Source: UBA1206 sp045600105 (GTDB taxonomy: Bacteria; Bacillota; Clostridia; Oscillospirales; CAG-382). From it: 53,943 nucleotides of DNA. Made by a program: the position numbers and the translations under genes. Shown piece by piece: positions 32,816 through 41,311 of this stretch. The stretch is from contig JAZRXG010000009.1 of assembly GCA_045600105.1 (NCBI GenBank), positions 1 to 53,943 of the forward strand. The letters run 5' to 3'. Numbering within the stretch: the stretch's first letter is position 1; every line of letters starts with the position of its first letter. The notes under the pieces are model-generated. The model was not told where the DNA came from. It worked only from the letters and a program-made list of their open reading frames with translations, and did not search any database.

Positions 32816-33705
32816 AGGTCAACGGCATCCTCAACCTTTACAAACCCGTCGGAATGACGTCGCACACCGCGATATCCATCGCCAAAAGGCTGCTCGGCGC
32901 CGAAAAAGCAGGTCATTGCGGCACGCTCGACCCCAACGCCTCGGGCGTTCTCCCCACGATGTTCGGCACGTCCGTCAAGCTTTCGGAATACCTGACCGAT
33001 CACGACAAGCGCTACACGGCTTCCCTCGTCCTCGGATACTCGACCGACACGGGCGACGTGACGGGCAAAAAGACCGCCGAATGTGCGTTCATTCCCTCGT
33101 TTGACGAAATAAAAAAAGCCGCCCTCACCTTCGTCGGCGGTTACGATCAGGTGCCGCCGATGTATTCGTCGCTCAAGGTGAACGGCGTGAAGCTCGTCAA
33201 CGCGGCGAGAAAAGGCGTGGAGATCGACCGCGCCGCGAGACATATCGACGTTTATTCGATAGACGTGCGTGAAAAAGACGGAGAGATATTCATCGACGTC
33301 GAATGTTCACGCGGGACGTATATACGCACCCTGTGCGAGGACATCGCGAAAAAGGCGGGCACACTCGGCTGCATGGGAAGTCTTGAACGCGGCAGGGTCG
33401 GCGTCTTTGACGTTTCGGCGTCCGTCACGCTCGAAGAACTCGAAAAAGCGGAGACGGAAAAACGTCTCTCGTTCCTCATCCCGCCCGAAGACATTCTGTC
33501 ACTTCTTCCGGAAGTGCGCCTCGAACCGTTTTTCGAGGGCCTCATCCGCAACGGCTGCGCCGTGGACGTCAGAAAACTCGGGCTTGGCGCGGCGACCGCC
33601 GGCAGCGAATACCGCGTTTACGGCAAAGACGGCTTCTTCGCGCTGGGTGAGATAGTCGAAAACGACGAGGGCACGGCGCTGAAGCACAAAAAAATATTTG
33701 TTTGA
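32812..33705 (+). CDS. truB: tRNA pseudouridine-55 synthase
   Basis: 297 residues from ATG 32812 in an ATGA overlap with nrnA. MKVNGILNLYKPVGMTSH at the start, then KAGHCGTLDPNASGVLP with the catalytic Asp (~39-55), YTASLVLGYSTDTGDVTG, YDQVPPMYSSLKVNGVKLVN, and SRGTYIRTLCEDIAKKAG. The C-terminus is PUA-like. Makes the T-loop pseudouridine in tRNAs. Last gene of the run; the usual ribF and rpsO do not follow. The 105-bp gap to parB shows no clear terminator. Confidence 0.95.
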   Translation: MKVNGILNLYKPVGMTSHTAISIAKRLLGAEKAGHCGTLDPNASGVLPTMFGTSVKLSEYLTDHDKRYTASLVLGYSTDTGDVTGKKTAECAFIPSFDEIKKAALTFVGGYDQVPPMYSSLKVNGVKLVNAARKGVEIDRAARHIDVYSIDVREKDGEIFIDVECSRGTYIRTLCEDIAKKAGTLGCMGSLERGRVGVFDVSASVTLEELEKAETEKRLSFLIPPEDILSLLPEVRLEPFFEGLIRNGCAVDVRKLGLGAATAGSEYRVYGKDGFFALGEIVENDEGTALKHKKIFV

Positions 33706-33810
33706 CGCGTTGTTTCAACAAAATTTTACACAACGAAGATGGTAAACTGCATTCGTGCGGCGAACCGTCTTTTTTGTTTCCCGCCGAACCGAAAAAAAGG
33801 AAGTGGCATC

Positions 33811-34686
33811 ATGAAGAAAAAAGCAAAGATCGTTTTCATTCCCACGGGCGAGATACTGCCGAACCCGAATCAGCCGCGAAGCTATTTCGACGACGGCGCC
33901 CTGTCGATGCTTGCCGAAAGCATAAGACGTTTCGGCATAATCCAGCCGCTGACGGTGAAAAGGCGCGAAAAGATACCGAAAATATGCATCAACGATCAGA
34001 CGGTGACGGCGCCCGAATTCGAGATAGTGGCGGGAGAGCGGCGCTGGCGTGCCGCGAAGATGGTCGGTCTTTCCGAGCTGCCGTGCCTTGTCGTCGACTG
34101 TCCGAAGGATAAAGGCGCCTACCTCGCCTTCACCGAAAACGTCTTCCGCGAAGACCTTTCGTTCTTCGACGTCGCCTTTGCCCTTCAGGATATGCTGGCG
34201 ATGACGGGCTGCACGCAGACGGAGCTTGCCGAAAAGCTTTCGGTGAGCCAGCCTTTCATCGCGAACCGGCTGAGGCTGCTGAAGCTGACGCACGAGGAAC
34301 GCGACGCGATAACCAAAAACAAACTGACCGAAAAGCACGCGAGAGCCCTCGTCAGGATCGCCGACGAAACGGCGAGACGCCGTTTTCTGAACGACGCGGT
34401 GCGTCTTTCGCTTTCGTCGTCGGAGCTTGAAAAGCGGATAAACGCCTATCTTTCGGGGGAGGAGCCCAAAAAGAAAAAAGCCTCCTCCGCGGAAGCGAAG
34501 GTCCGGCCGTTCCGCGGAAAGAGGATAGGGGTGATATCCGATATAAGCTGCTTTTTCAATTCGATAAACAACGCGGTGAGGATGGTGCGCGACGTGGGCG
34601 TCAACGTCGAACGAAAAGAGATCGACACCGGCGACGCCATAGAGATCGTCATCACGGTGCCGAAAAAGAAAGCGATATCAAACTGA
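33811..34686 (+). CDS. ParB/Noc-type chromosome partition or nucleoid occlusion protein
   Basis: 291 residues from ATG 33811 behind AAAGGAAG. ParB/sulfiredoxin fold: ILPNPNQPRSYFDD, LAESIRRFGIIQPLTV, IVAGERRWRAAKMVG (the CTP-binding GERRWRA box, ~78-84), and FTENVFREDLSFF. An HTH follows (TELAEKLSVSQPFIANRLRLLKL, ~150-172). A Lys-rich linker and a small C-terminal dimer domain (~230-291) complete it. No parA partner is adjacent and no parS site was recognised, so Noc or a ParB paralog are both possible. Its 3' end overlaps the convergent YihY gene by 9 nt. Confidence 0.85.
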   Translation: MKKKAKIVFIPTGEILPNPNQPRSYFDDGALSMLAESIRRFGIIQPLTVKRREKIPKICINDQTVTAPEFEIVAGERRWRAAKMVGLSELPCLVVDCPKDKGAYLAFTENVFREDLSFFDVAFALQDMLAMTGCTQTELAEKLSVSQPFIANRLRLLKLTHEERDAITKNKLTEKHARALVRIADETARRRFLNDAVRLSLSSSELEKRINAYLSGEEPKKKKASSAEAKVRPFRGKRIGVISDISCFFNSINNAVRMVRDVGVNVERKEIDTGDAIEIVITVPKKKAISN

Positions 34687-35508
34687 TTTTTTGTCGTAAT
34701 ACTCGGTGAGCCTTCCGTTGGAGAACGCGCCGAAAAGCGTGGTGAACATACACGCGTAAAGCCAGAGCAGCAGAAAGACCACGGTGGCGAGGTCGCCGTA
34801 AAGCGTATTGCCGACCGAAAGGTAGAAATCGAGGTAGAGAGAATAGAAATACGACACGACCGTCCAGCCAACGCCGGCTATCAGCGAGCCCTGCCAGACG
34901 TAGCGGAACTTTTTGCGCTTTCCCGCCGAAAACATATACAGCAGCAGGTGCACGAACGATATGAAAGCCGTCAGCAGGAGAAGACGTATGCCCTCCTTAA
35001 CGATCGTTATCTCTTTTATCTGCGGCAGGTGCGAGCGCAGGAAGTTCAGTATCGTGTTGCCGAAGGCGACGAGAATGAGGGAAAGTATGACCATCACGAT
35101 GAAGATGACGGTGTAAAGGATCGACCGTACTCTGTCTCGCGCGGAGTTTTCGTTTTCGTCACCGTATGCCGAATGGATGCCGCGCATAATGGCAAAAATA
35201 CCTTTTGACGACGCCCACAGCGTCAGCACTATGGCGATGGGAATGACCGCGCCCGCGGGATAACTGCCGGCGCTTTCGTAAACGCCGAGTATCGTGTCCG
35301 ACGCGATCTTCGGCAGCGACGCCATGACTTTTTCGACGACCGCGTAATCGGCGAACGGGATGAGCTTGAGGATGCTGAAGAGCAGAGCGCAGAACGGGAT
35401 GAGAGACACGAACGTAAAGAACGCCGCCTGCGCGGAAAAAGCGTCAAGATTCCGGCGCCCCACGTCGCCGAAAACGCTTCTGATTCTGTTCCACGCCTTT
35501 TTGATCAT
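34678..35508 (-). CDS. YihY/BrkB family integral membrane protein
   Basis: 276 residues, six hydrophobic spans. DAFSAQAAFFTFVSLIPFCALL is the first conserved segment of the family (seen as NLDAFSAQAAFFTFVSLIP). Later LTLWASSKGIFAIMRGIHSAYG and GVGWTVVSYFYSLYL also match. YihY proteins were once called tRNA-processing RNase BN, but that activity belongs elsewhere; the function is unknown, possibly transport. It lies 1 nt after the P-type ATPase gene on the same strand and is probably co-transcribed. Confidence 0.85.
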   Translation of the reverse strand: MIKKAWNRIRSVFGDVGRRNLDAFSAQAAFFTFVSLIPFCALLFSILKLIPFADYAVVEKVMASLPKIASDTILGVYESAGSYPAGAVIPIAIVLTLWASSKGIFAIMRGIHSAYGDENENSARDRVRSILYTVIFIVMVILSLILVAFGNTILNFLRSHLPQIKEITIVKEGIRLLLLTAFISFVHLLLYMFSAGKRKKFRYVWQGSLIAGVGWTVVSYFYSLYLDFYLSVGNTLYGDLATVVFLLLWLYACMFTTLFGAFSNGRLTEYYDKKSV

Positions 35509-35509
35509 T

Positions 35510-37924
35510 TTATTCCTCCGGTATGTCTTTGATACGTCTGCCGTAAAGTATGCGGCGCGACGCTCTCGTCAGCAGATACATCAGCGCGGTGGAAAGAGCG
35601 CAGATGACGACGGTAAACATTATTTCGGTAAATCCGAGATGAGCTATTTCAAAGAGTCCGCCGAGTATTATGACACCGCCTATGAACAGCGATGCCACCA
35701 CCGCCATAAGCAGCTTGCCGAGCCGGTTCGGCGGGTAGCAGATGGAAATGAGCACGAGGAACGAGATCAGCCCGGTTATGTAAAGCGACATCGTTGGAAT
35801 ACATTCCGGATCGACCGTGAACGCAAGAAAAGTGCCTTCAAGCATTCGCGAAAACGTGCCGAGGCAGCTCGTGAGCGTTATCGCGGACGCAATGGTTATG
35901 CCGCCGGGAAGCGACCGCAGTATAACGTTCCCGAAAAAGTTGCCTTTTATTCTTTCGTGATTGGGCTCGAACGCGAGCACCACGGACGGAAGCCCTATGC
36001 AGACGCCGGAAATGAGCGACTGCTGTATCGGCTGGAACGGTAATTTCTGATGGATGAGCAGGAACGATATCGCCATAAGCGTGGCGTACACCGTTTTGGT
36101 GAGGAAGAACGACGCCGAACGCTGGATGTTGTTGACCGAACGTCTGCCCTCGGCGATGACGTGAGGGAGCGAATCAAAGTCGGAGCCGAGAAGCACGAGG
36201 CAGGCGACGTTGCGCGCCGCGTCGGTACCGCTGCCCATTGCGATGGAGCAGTCAGCCTCTTTCATGGCGAGCACGTCGTTCACGCCGTCGCCGGTCATGG
36301 CAACGGTGTGCTTTTTCTTTTTGAGCGCAAGGATGAGCTGCTTTTTCTGGAACGGGGTCACACGTCCGAAAACGACGTATTCGGCTGCCGCCTTCTTTAT
36401 GTCGTCCTCGGTCTTGAGCGTCGAGCAGTCAACGTATTTTTCGGCGTCGGGGACTCCGCACACCTTGGCTATCGCCGAAACGGTCACGGGGTTGTCGCCG
36501 GATATGATGCGCACGCCGACGTCTTCGTTGACGAGGTACGATATGAGGTCGGGGGCTTCTTTTCTTATTTTGTCGCGAAGCAGCACGAAAGCCGCGGGGC
36601 GGAGCCCGGAAGGAAGTCTGCCGTGGTCCATGTCGTTCTTCGACGTGCAAAGCAGCAGGACTCTGTAATCGCCCGCGTATGACGCGGCTTCCTCAAGCAC
36701 GGCGGAATTTCCCGGCATGATGTATTCGGCGGCGCCGATGACGACGCTCCCGACACCCTCAAAAACGCAGCCCGACCATTTTTCTTTTGACGAAAACGGT
36801 ATCTTCTTCAGCGTCCTGTATCCGGGATCGTCGGGGTACGACTCCCCTATCGCCTCCATGGTGGCGTTGTCCTTGCCGAGCGACGACGCGAGAGCGGCAA
36901 GCAGCAGCTCGGGGTCGTACGTTTCGTCCTTGACGACGAGCTTTTCGACGTTGAGCCTGCCCTCGGTGAGGGTGCCCGTCTTGTCGAGGCACACGACGTC
37001 AACGCGCGCGAGCATTTCGACCGAATAAAGGTCTTTCACGAGCACCGAGTGACGCGAAAGCTTGACGACCGACAGCGCGAGCGCGGTGGACGTCAGAAGC
37101 ATGAGCCCCTGCGGTATCATGCTGAGCAGCTGCGCCGAGGTGCTGATGACGGTCTCGCGGACGGAGCCCGTGATGGCGTACTGGTCTATGAAAATAAAGA
37201 AACCGAGCGGAAAAATGACGCAGGAAAGTATGGTGATGACGCGTTTGAGCGACGTCATGAGCACGCTTCTGCCCGCTTTGATGGATTTTGCCGACTTGGA
37301 GATGGAAGAAATATAGCTCTGGTCGGCTATCTTGTCGGCACGCGCCCTGCATTCGCCGCTCGAAACGAACGACCCCGCGAGCAGCGTTTCGCCGCAGCCC
37401 TTGAAGACGGCGTCGCTTTCGCCCGTGACGAACGATTCGTTCGCCTCACATTCGCCCGAAACTACGACGCAGTCAACGTCGATCTGATCGCCGATGCGGT
37501 AAGAAAGTATGTCGTCGAGCACGATCTCTTCGGCGGGGACTTTGGTTTCGGCACCGTTCCTGATGACGGTGCTGACGCTGCGCGCCACGAACGAGAGCTT
37601 GTCCGTCGCTTTTTTGGCGCGTATCTCCTGAATGATGCCGATGAGCACGTTGGCAGTGATGACCGTCATGAACAGCAGGTTCTTGTACGAGCCCACCGCG
37701 ACGAGAGCGATGGCGATTATTATGTTGACGAGGTTGAAGAGCGTCATCAGGTGACCGATGATTATTCTCGAAACGCTCTTCGTGCCTACCGTTGCGTCAT
37801 AGTTGACGAAACCGTTTTCGACCCTTTCTTTGACCTGTTCGCCGTCAAGGCCCGTGAGCGGGTCGGGCGTGTAGCGCACCGCCGTCGAAAAATCGGTCTT
37901 TTTGCGTGTTTCTTTGTCTGCCAT
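35510..37924 (-). CDS. P-type ATPase, cation-translocating (CtpE-like)
   Basis: 804 residues. Actuator domain with FVTGESDAV (~165), membrane helix M4 with LSMIPQGLMLLTS (~287-299), phosphorylation site VCLDKTGTLTEG (Asp ~330), nucleotide domain with EKWSGCVF, and hinge MTGDGVNDVLAMKEADCSIAMG (~535-556). About ten membrane spans. The M4 motif I-P-Q-G differs from the PEGL of Ca2+ and the CPC/SPC of heavy-metal pumps. It resembles CtpE-type ATPases linked to Ca2+ uptake; the ion is inferred. Upstream of, and probably operonic with, the YihY gene. Confidence 0.83.
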   Translation of the reverse strand: MADKETRKKTDFSTAVRYTPDPLTGLDGEQVKERVENGFVNYDATVGTKSVSRIIIGHLMTLFNLVNIIIAIALVAVGSYKNLLFMTVITANVLIGIIQEIRAKKATDKLSFVARSVSTVIRNGAETKVPAEEIVLDDILSYRIGDQIDVDCVVVSGECEANESFVTGESDAVFKGCGETLLAGSFVSSGECRARADKIADQSYISSISKSAKSIKAGRSVLMTSLKRVITILSCVIFPLGFFIFIDQYAITGSVRETVISTSAQLLSMIPQGLMLLTSTALALSVVKLSRHSVLVKDLYSVEMLARVDVVCLDKTGTLTEGRLNVEKLVVKDETYDPELLLAALASSLGKDNATMEAIGESYPDDPGYRTLKKIPFSSKEKWSGCVFEGVGSVVIGAAEYIMPGNSAVLEEAASYAGDYRVLLLCTSKNDMDHGRLPSGLRPAAFVLLRDKIRKEAPDLISYLVNEDVGVRIISGDNPVTVSAIAKVCGVPDAEKYVDCSTLKTEDDIKKAAAEYVVFGRVTPFQKKQLILALKKKKHTVAMTGDGVNDVLAMKEADCSIAMGSGTDAARNVACLVLLGSDFDSLPHVIAEGRRSVNNIQRSASFFLTKTVYATLMAISFLLIHQKLPFQPIQQSLISGVCIGLPSVVLAFEPNHERIKGNFFGNVILRSLPGGITIASAITLTSCLGTFSRMLEGTFLAFTVDPECIPTMSLYITGLISFLVLISICYPPNRLGKLLMAVVASLFIGGVIILGGLFEIAHLGFTEIMFTVVICALSTALMYLLTRASRRILYGRRIKDIPEE

Positions 37925-37970
37925 TCAAAAACACCTCACGTTTCTGCGATAAATATATCTTTACAAATCG

Positions 37971-37999
37971 AGTATAGCACATCATTTTGAATTTTTCAA
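37971..37999 (-). promoter_or_regulatory. Promoter of the P-type ATPase operon
   Basis: Minus strand TTGAAA (37999-37994), 17 bp, TATACT (37976-37971). It lies back to back with the promoter at 38016-38044. Confidence 0.7.
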
Positions 38000-38015
38000 C
38001 GGAAATAATCGGTTA

Positions 38016-38044
38016 TTGACTAATTTTTGATGATATGATATAAT
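38016..38044 (+). promoter_or_regulatory. Promoter of the small membrane protein gene
   Basis: TTGACT (38016-38021), 17 bp, TATAAT (38039-38044); an AT-rich divergent region of ~155 bp holds both promoters. Confidence 0.75.
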
Positions 38045-38079
38045 AAAAAAAATAAATTTGTACGGGATGGGGCGCAGTG

Positions 38080-38535
38080 ATGAAGGTCGAAAGCAGTCTT
38101 TCGAAGGACAAGCTCATTTCAAACTGGGACGAATACACGTCGCCGGCGCGTTTCGCGGGCAGCGACGACATGTTCGACGATATTTTCATATCGAAAAGAA
38201 AGGGCGGCAAGGTCGTCCTCAAGCGCAGACCGCGCGCGTCGTTCGATATGTTTTCCACCGTCTTCCGCGGAAAGCTGTGCGAAAACGGCACGGGCTCCTG
38301 CATCAGCGGCGTCTTCACCGTCGGCATCGCCGACTATATCGTGTCGTTCCTCATCGCCGTAGTCTACGCCTACGTCGTCTACACCGTATACGAGCGGAAC
38401 GGCAGCACGGTCGACGGCAAGGTGGTCCTGCTTGCGGTCATCGGATGCGCGCTTTTGTGGCTCGCCCTCCGTCCGAAATCAAATTCCAAGAAAAAATATA
38501 AGGCTTTATTCGATAAAATTGCGGAAAAAGGTTGA
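38080..38535 (+). CDS. Unrecognised small membrane protein
   Basis: 151 residues from ATG 38080 (MKVESSLSKDKLISNWDEY); a GTG one codon earlier is possible. A polar N-terminal half (~1-80) contains FAGSDDMFDDIFISKRKGGK. Two hydrophobic segments follow (IADYIVSFLIAVVYAYVVY, ~85-103, and KVVLLAVIGCALLWLAL, ~115-131), and a basic tail (RPKSNSKKKYK). I recognise no family. It is transcribed divergently from a P-type ATPase and its stop lies next to the -35 box of guaB. A membrane-associated regulator is conceivable but unsupported. Confidence 0.7.
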   Translation: MKVESSLSKDKLISNWDEYTSPARFAGSDDMFDDIFISKRKGGKVVLKRRPRASFDMFSTVFRGKLCENGTGSCISGVFTVGIADYIVSFLIAVVYAYVVYTVYERNGSTVDGKVVLLAVIGCALLWLALRPKSNSKKKYKALFDKIAEKG

Positions 38536-38560
38536 CAAAACGTCAAACGGTGTATATAAT
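38532..38560 (+). promoter_or_regulatory. Promoter of guaB
   Basis: TTGACA (38532-38537), 17 bp, TATAAT (38555-38560), full consensus. It overlaps the stop codon of the preceding ORF. The leader is ~30 nt and shows no purine riboswitch. Confidence 0.85.
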
Positions 38561-38595
38561 CAGTTCAATTATATATTTTGCGGAGGTAGCAGAAG

Positions 38596-40074
38596 ATGCT
38601 TAATTATCAAGACAAGTTCGGCAAGGAAGCCATAACGTTCGACGATGTACTGCTCGTACCCGCCGAAAGCCACGTCACGCCCGACAAGGTATGTCTCGGC
38701 ACCAACCTTACGAAGAAAATACGTCTCAACATTCCCCTTATGACCGCCGCCATGGACACCGTCACCGAAAGCCGTATGGCGATCGCCATCGCCAGGGAAG
38801 GCGGAATCGGCGTCATTCACAAGAATATGACCATTGAAGACCAGAGCGACAACGTGCTCCGCGTCAAGAGAAGCGAAAACGGCGTCATCCACGACCCGTT
38901 CTATCTCGGCAAGGACAACTACGTCTACGAAGCCGACGCTCTTATGGGAAAATACCGCATTTCCGGTATGCCCATCTGCGATGAGGACAAGCACCTCATC
39001 GGTATACTCACCAACCGCGATCTCCGTTTCCTTTCCGATTACAACATCAGGATCGACGACGTCATGACCAAGGAAAACCTCGTGACCGCTCCCGCGGGAA
39101 CGACTCTCGAAGAGGCGAAGGAGATACTCAGACGCCGCAAGATCGAAAAGCTTCCGCTCATCGACAGCGAGGGCAAGCTCTGCGGACTCATCACCATCAA
39201 GGATATCGAAAAAGCCGTCAAATACCCCAACGCCGCCAAGGACGACAAAGGCAGACTTCTCTGCGCCGCCGCCATCGGCGTTACCAACGACGTGCTCGAC
39301 AGAGCCGCCGCTCTTCTCGAGGCGGGCGCAGACGTGCTCGTTCTCGACTCCGCGCACGGACATTCCGAAGGCATCATCAACGCCTGCAAAAAGGTCAAGG
39401 CGGCTTTCCCGTCCTGCCAGCTCATCGCGGGCAACATAGCCACCGCCGAAGGCGCGAGAGCGCTCATCGACGCCGGCGCCGACTGCGTCAAGGTCGGCAT
39501 AGGCCCCGGCTCGATATGCACCACCCGTGTCGTCGCGGGCGTAGGCGTACCTCAGATTACCGCAGTCTACGACGTTGCGTCGGTAGCAAGCGGACTCGGC
39601 ATCCCCGTCATCGCAGACGGCGGTGTCAAATACTCCGGCGACCTCGTCAAGGCGCTTGCCGCGGGCGGAGACGTCGTAATGGTCGGTTCTCTCGTCGCGG
39701 GCTGCGAGGAAGCACCCGGCGAGCTTGAAATATTCCAGGGCAGACAGTTCAAGACCTACCGCGGCATGGGCTCCATCACCGCCATGCAGAAGGGCTCCAA
39801 GGACAGATATTTCCAGAACGGCACCAAAAAGCTCGTTCCCGAAGGCGTCGAGGGCAGAGTCGCATACAAGGGCGCTCTTTCCGAAACGGTATATCAGCTC
39901 ATGGGCGGTCTCAGAAGCGGCATGGGCTACTGCGGCGCTCACACTCTCGTCGAGCTCAAGGAAAACGCGAAATTCGTCCGCATCACCGGCGCGGGCCTCA
40001 AGGAATCGCATCCTCACGACGTAGTCATCACCAAGGAAGCGCCCAACTACTCCGTCGATCCTTCCAGAAGCTGA
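38596..40074 (+). CDS. guaB: IMP dehydrogenase
   Basis: 492 residues behind GGAGG. TIM barrel with a CBS pair inserted at ~95-205 (VMTKENLVTAPAGTTLEEAK and ITIKDIEKAVKYP). Active-site loop GIGPGSICTTRVVAGVG with the catalytic Cys near residue 307, ADGGVKYSGD, and flap GVEGRVAYKG. It oxidises IMP to XMP with NAD+, the committed step to guanine nucleotides. Length is in the usual 485-490 range. Stand-alone gene with a consensus promoter; CBS domains imply adenine-nucleotide control. Confidence 0.96.
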   Translation: MLNYQDKFGKEAITFDDVLLVPAESHVTPDKVCLGTNLTKKIRLNIPLMTAAMDTVTESRMAIAIAREGGIGVIHKNMTIEDQSDNVLRVKRSENGVIHDPFYLGKDNYVYEADALMGKYRISGMPICDEDKHLIGILTNRDLRFLSDYNIRIDDVMTKENLVTAPAGTTLEEAKEILRRRKIEKLPLIDSEGKLCGLITIKDIEKAVKYPNAAKDDKGRLLCAAAIGVTNDVLDRAAALLEAGADVLVLDSAHGHSEGIINACKKVKAAFPSCQLIAGNIATAEGARALIDAGADCVKVGIGPGSICTTRVVAGVGVPQITAVYDVASVASGLGIPVIADGGVKYSGDLVKALAAGGDVVMVGSLVAGCEEAPGELEIFQGRQFKTYRGMGSITAMQKGSKDRYFQNGTKKLVPEGVEGRVAYKGALSETVYQLMGGLRSGMGYCGAHTLVELKENAKFVRITGAGLKESHPHDVVITKEAPNYSVDPSRS

Positions 40075-40173
40075 TTAATAAAGCGCAAAACTGCGTTTTA
40101 CGCTTTGGTTTTCTCACGCTTATCGCGCTCGTTTTCTCTCGCTTGGTCGGCGTGAGGACTCGCTTTCGCTCGT

Positions 40174-40213
40174 CTTAAAGGAGTTTTTGAAGCGGCAGAG
40201 CCGCATCAAAAAC
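40174..40213 (+). repeat. Dispersed 40-bp hairpin repeat, copy 2
   Basis: Begins CTTAAAGGAGTTTTTG, with stem GTTTTTGAAGCGGC / GCCGCATCAAAAAC (one mismatch) around loop AGA. 35 of 40 positions match copy 1 at 13024-13063. It lies in the guaB-asnA gap (40075-40252), where I see no clear terminator or promoter otherwise. Confidence 0.55.
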
Positions 40214-40252
40214 AAATTCGCATTAATTTTAAAAAAACTCGGGAGCAGATTT

Positions 40253-41260
40253 ATGAGTAAATTTTACATTCCCGAAGGCTACAAGTCGTCGCTTAACCTT
40301 TATCAGACGCAGTCGGCCATCGGGACACTCAAAAAAACTTTTGAAAAATATCTCTGCGCGTCGCTCAACCTCAAGCGCGTTTCGGCGCCTCTTTTCGTCG
40401 TGCCGTCCACCGGCCTCAACGACGACCTCAACGGTTACGAGCGCCCCGTGACGTTCGACATACCCGACGCCGGCACCGACGCCGCCGTGGTCCATTCGCT
40501 CGCCAAGTGGAAGCGTCTTGCGCTTTACCGCTACGGTTTCGTGCCCGACGAAGGACTTTACACCGACATGAACGCGATACGCCGCGAAGAAGAACTCGAC
40601 AACACCCATTCGGTCTACGTTGACCAGTGGGATTGGGAAAAGGTCATCACCAAGGAAGACCGCAGCGTGAGCTACCTCAAGCGCACGGTGCAGTCCATCG
40701 TTGACGCGATATGCAACACGCTCGTCGAGCTCAAGCGCGAATATTCACAGCTTGACGTTGACCTCTGCCGCGACGTCACCTTCATCACCTCGGCGGAGCT
40801 CGAGGATCTGTACCCCTCCCTCACCCCCGATGAACGCGAAAACGAGTTTACGAGAAAGCACAAGACCGTTTTCGTCATGGCGATAGGCGACAAGCTCAAA
40901 AACGGCAAGCCTCACGGCGGACGCGCCCCCGACTACGACGACTGGAACCTCAACGGCGACATCCTTTTCTGGGACGACGTGCTCGGCAAAGCACTCGAGC
41001 TTTCCTCAATGGGCATCCGCGTCGATCCCGAATCAATGAGAACACAGCTTGAGAAATCCGGAAAGACCGATCGCGCTTCGCTTCTCTTCCACAAAATGGT
41101 GCTCGACGGCACACTTCCGCTCACCATGGGCGGCGGTATCGGTCAGTCGAGACTTTCGATGCTGCTCCTCGGCAAAGCCCACATCGGAGAAGTCCAGTCC
41201 TCCGTTTGGGACGTCGACACACTGAAAAAAGCGAAAGACAACGGCATCGTCATTCTTTAA
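40253..41260 (+). CDS. asnA: Aspartate-ammonia ligase (asparagine synthetase A)
   Basis: 335 residues from ATG 40253 (MSKFYIPEGY), behind GGGAG; an in-frame upstream ATG would translate the hairpin repeat and is rejected. Class II tRNA-synthetase-like fold: QSAIGTLKKTFEKYL, GLNDDLNGYERPVTFD, VHSLAKWKRLALYRYGF, and VYVDQWDWEKVI. The C-terminal DGTLPLTMGGGIGQSRLSMLL is motif 3 (written here as LPLTMGGGIGQSRL). Makes asparagine from aspartate, ATP and ammonia. Length equals the ~330-residue family norm. A strong terminator follows. Confidence 0.95.
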   Translation: MSKFYIPEGYKSSLNLYQTQSAIGTLKKTFEKYLCASLNLKRVSAPLFVVPSTGLNDDLNGYERPVTFDIPDAGTDAAVVHSLAKWKRLALYRYGFVPDEGLYTDMNAIRREEELDNTHSVYVDQWDWEKVITKEDRSVSYLKRTVQSIVDAICNTLVELKREYSQLDVDLCRDVTFITSAELEDLYPSLTPDERENEFTRKHKTVFVMAIGDKLKNGKPHGGRAPDYDDWNLNGDILFWDDVLGKALELSSMGIRVDPESMRTQLEKSGKTDRASLLFHKMVLDGTLPLTMGGGIGQSRLSMLLLGKAHIGEVQSSVWDVDTLKKAKDNGIVIL

Positions 41261-41261
41261 C

Positions 41262-41307
41262 AAACCATAAAAAAGCTGCGGCAGCCGCCGCAGCTTTTTT
41301 ATGGTTT
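41262..41307. terminator. Bidirectional terminator between asnA and the LTA-synthase-like gene
   Basis: A 21-bp perfect stem (41262-41282 with 41287-41307) around AGCC, including AAAAAAGCTGCGGC / GCCGCAGCTTTTTT. It serves both convergent genes. Confidence 0.92.
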
Positions 41308-41311
41308 GCGT

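Noticed and set aside
38561..38595. Purine riboswitch upstream of guaB
   Set aside because: The leader is only ~30 nt, too short for an aptamer.
40187..40252. N-terminal extension of AsnA
   Set aside because: It would translate the intergenic hairpin repeat. The ATG at 40253 has a ribosome site and gives the family length.
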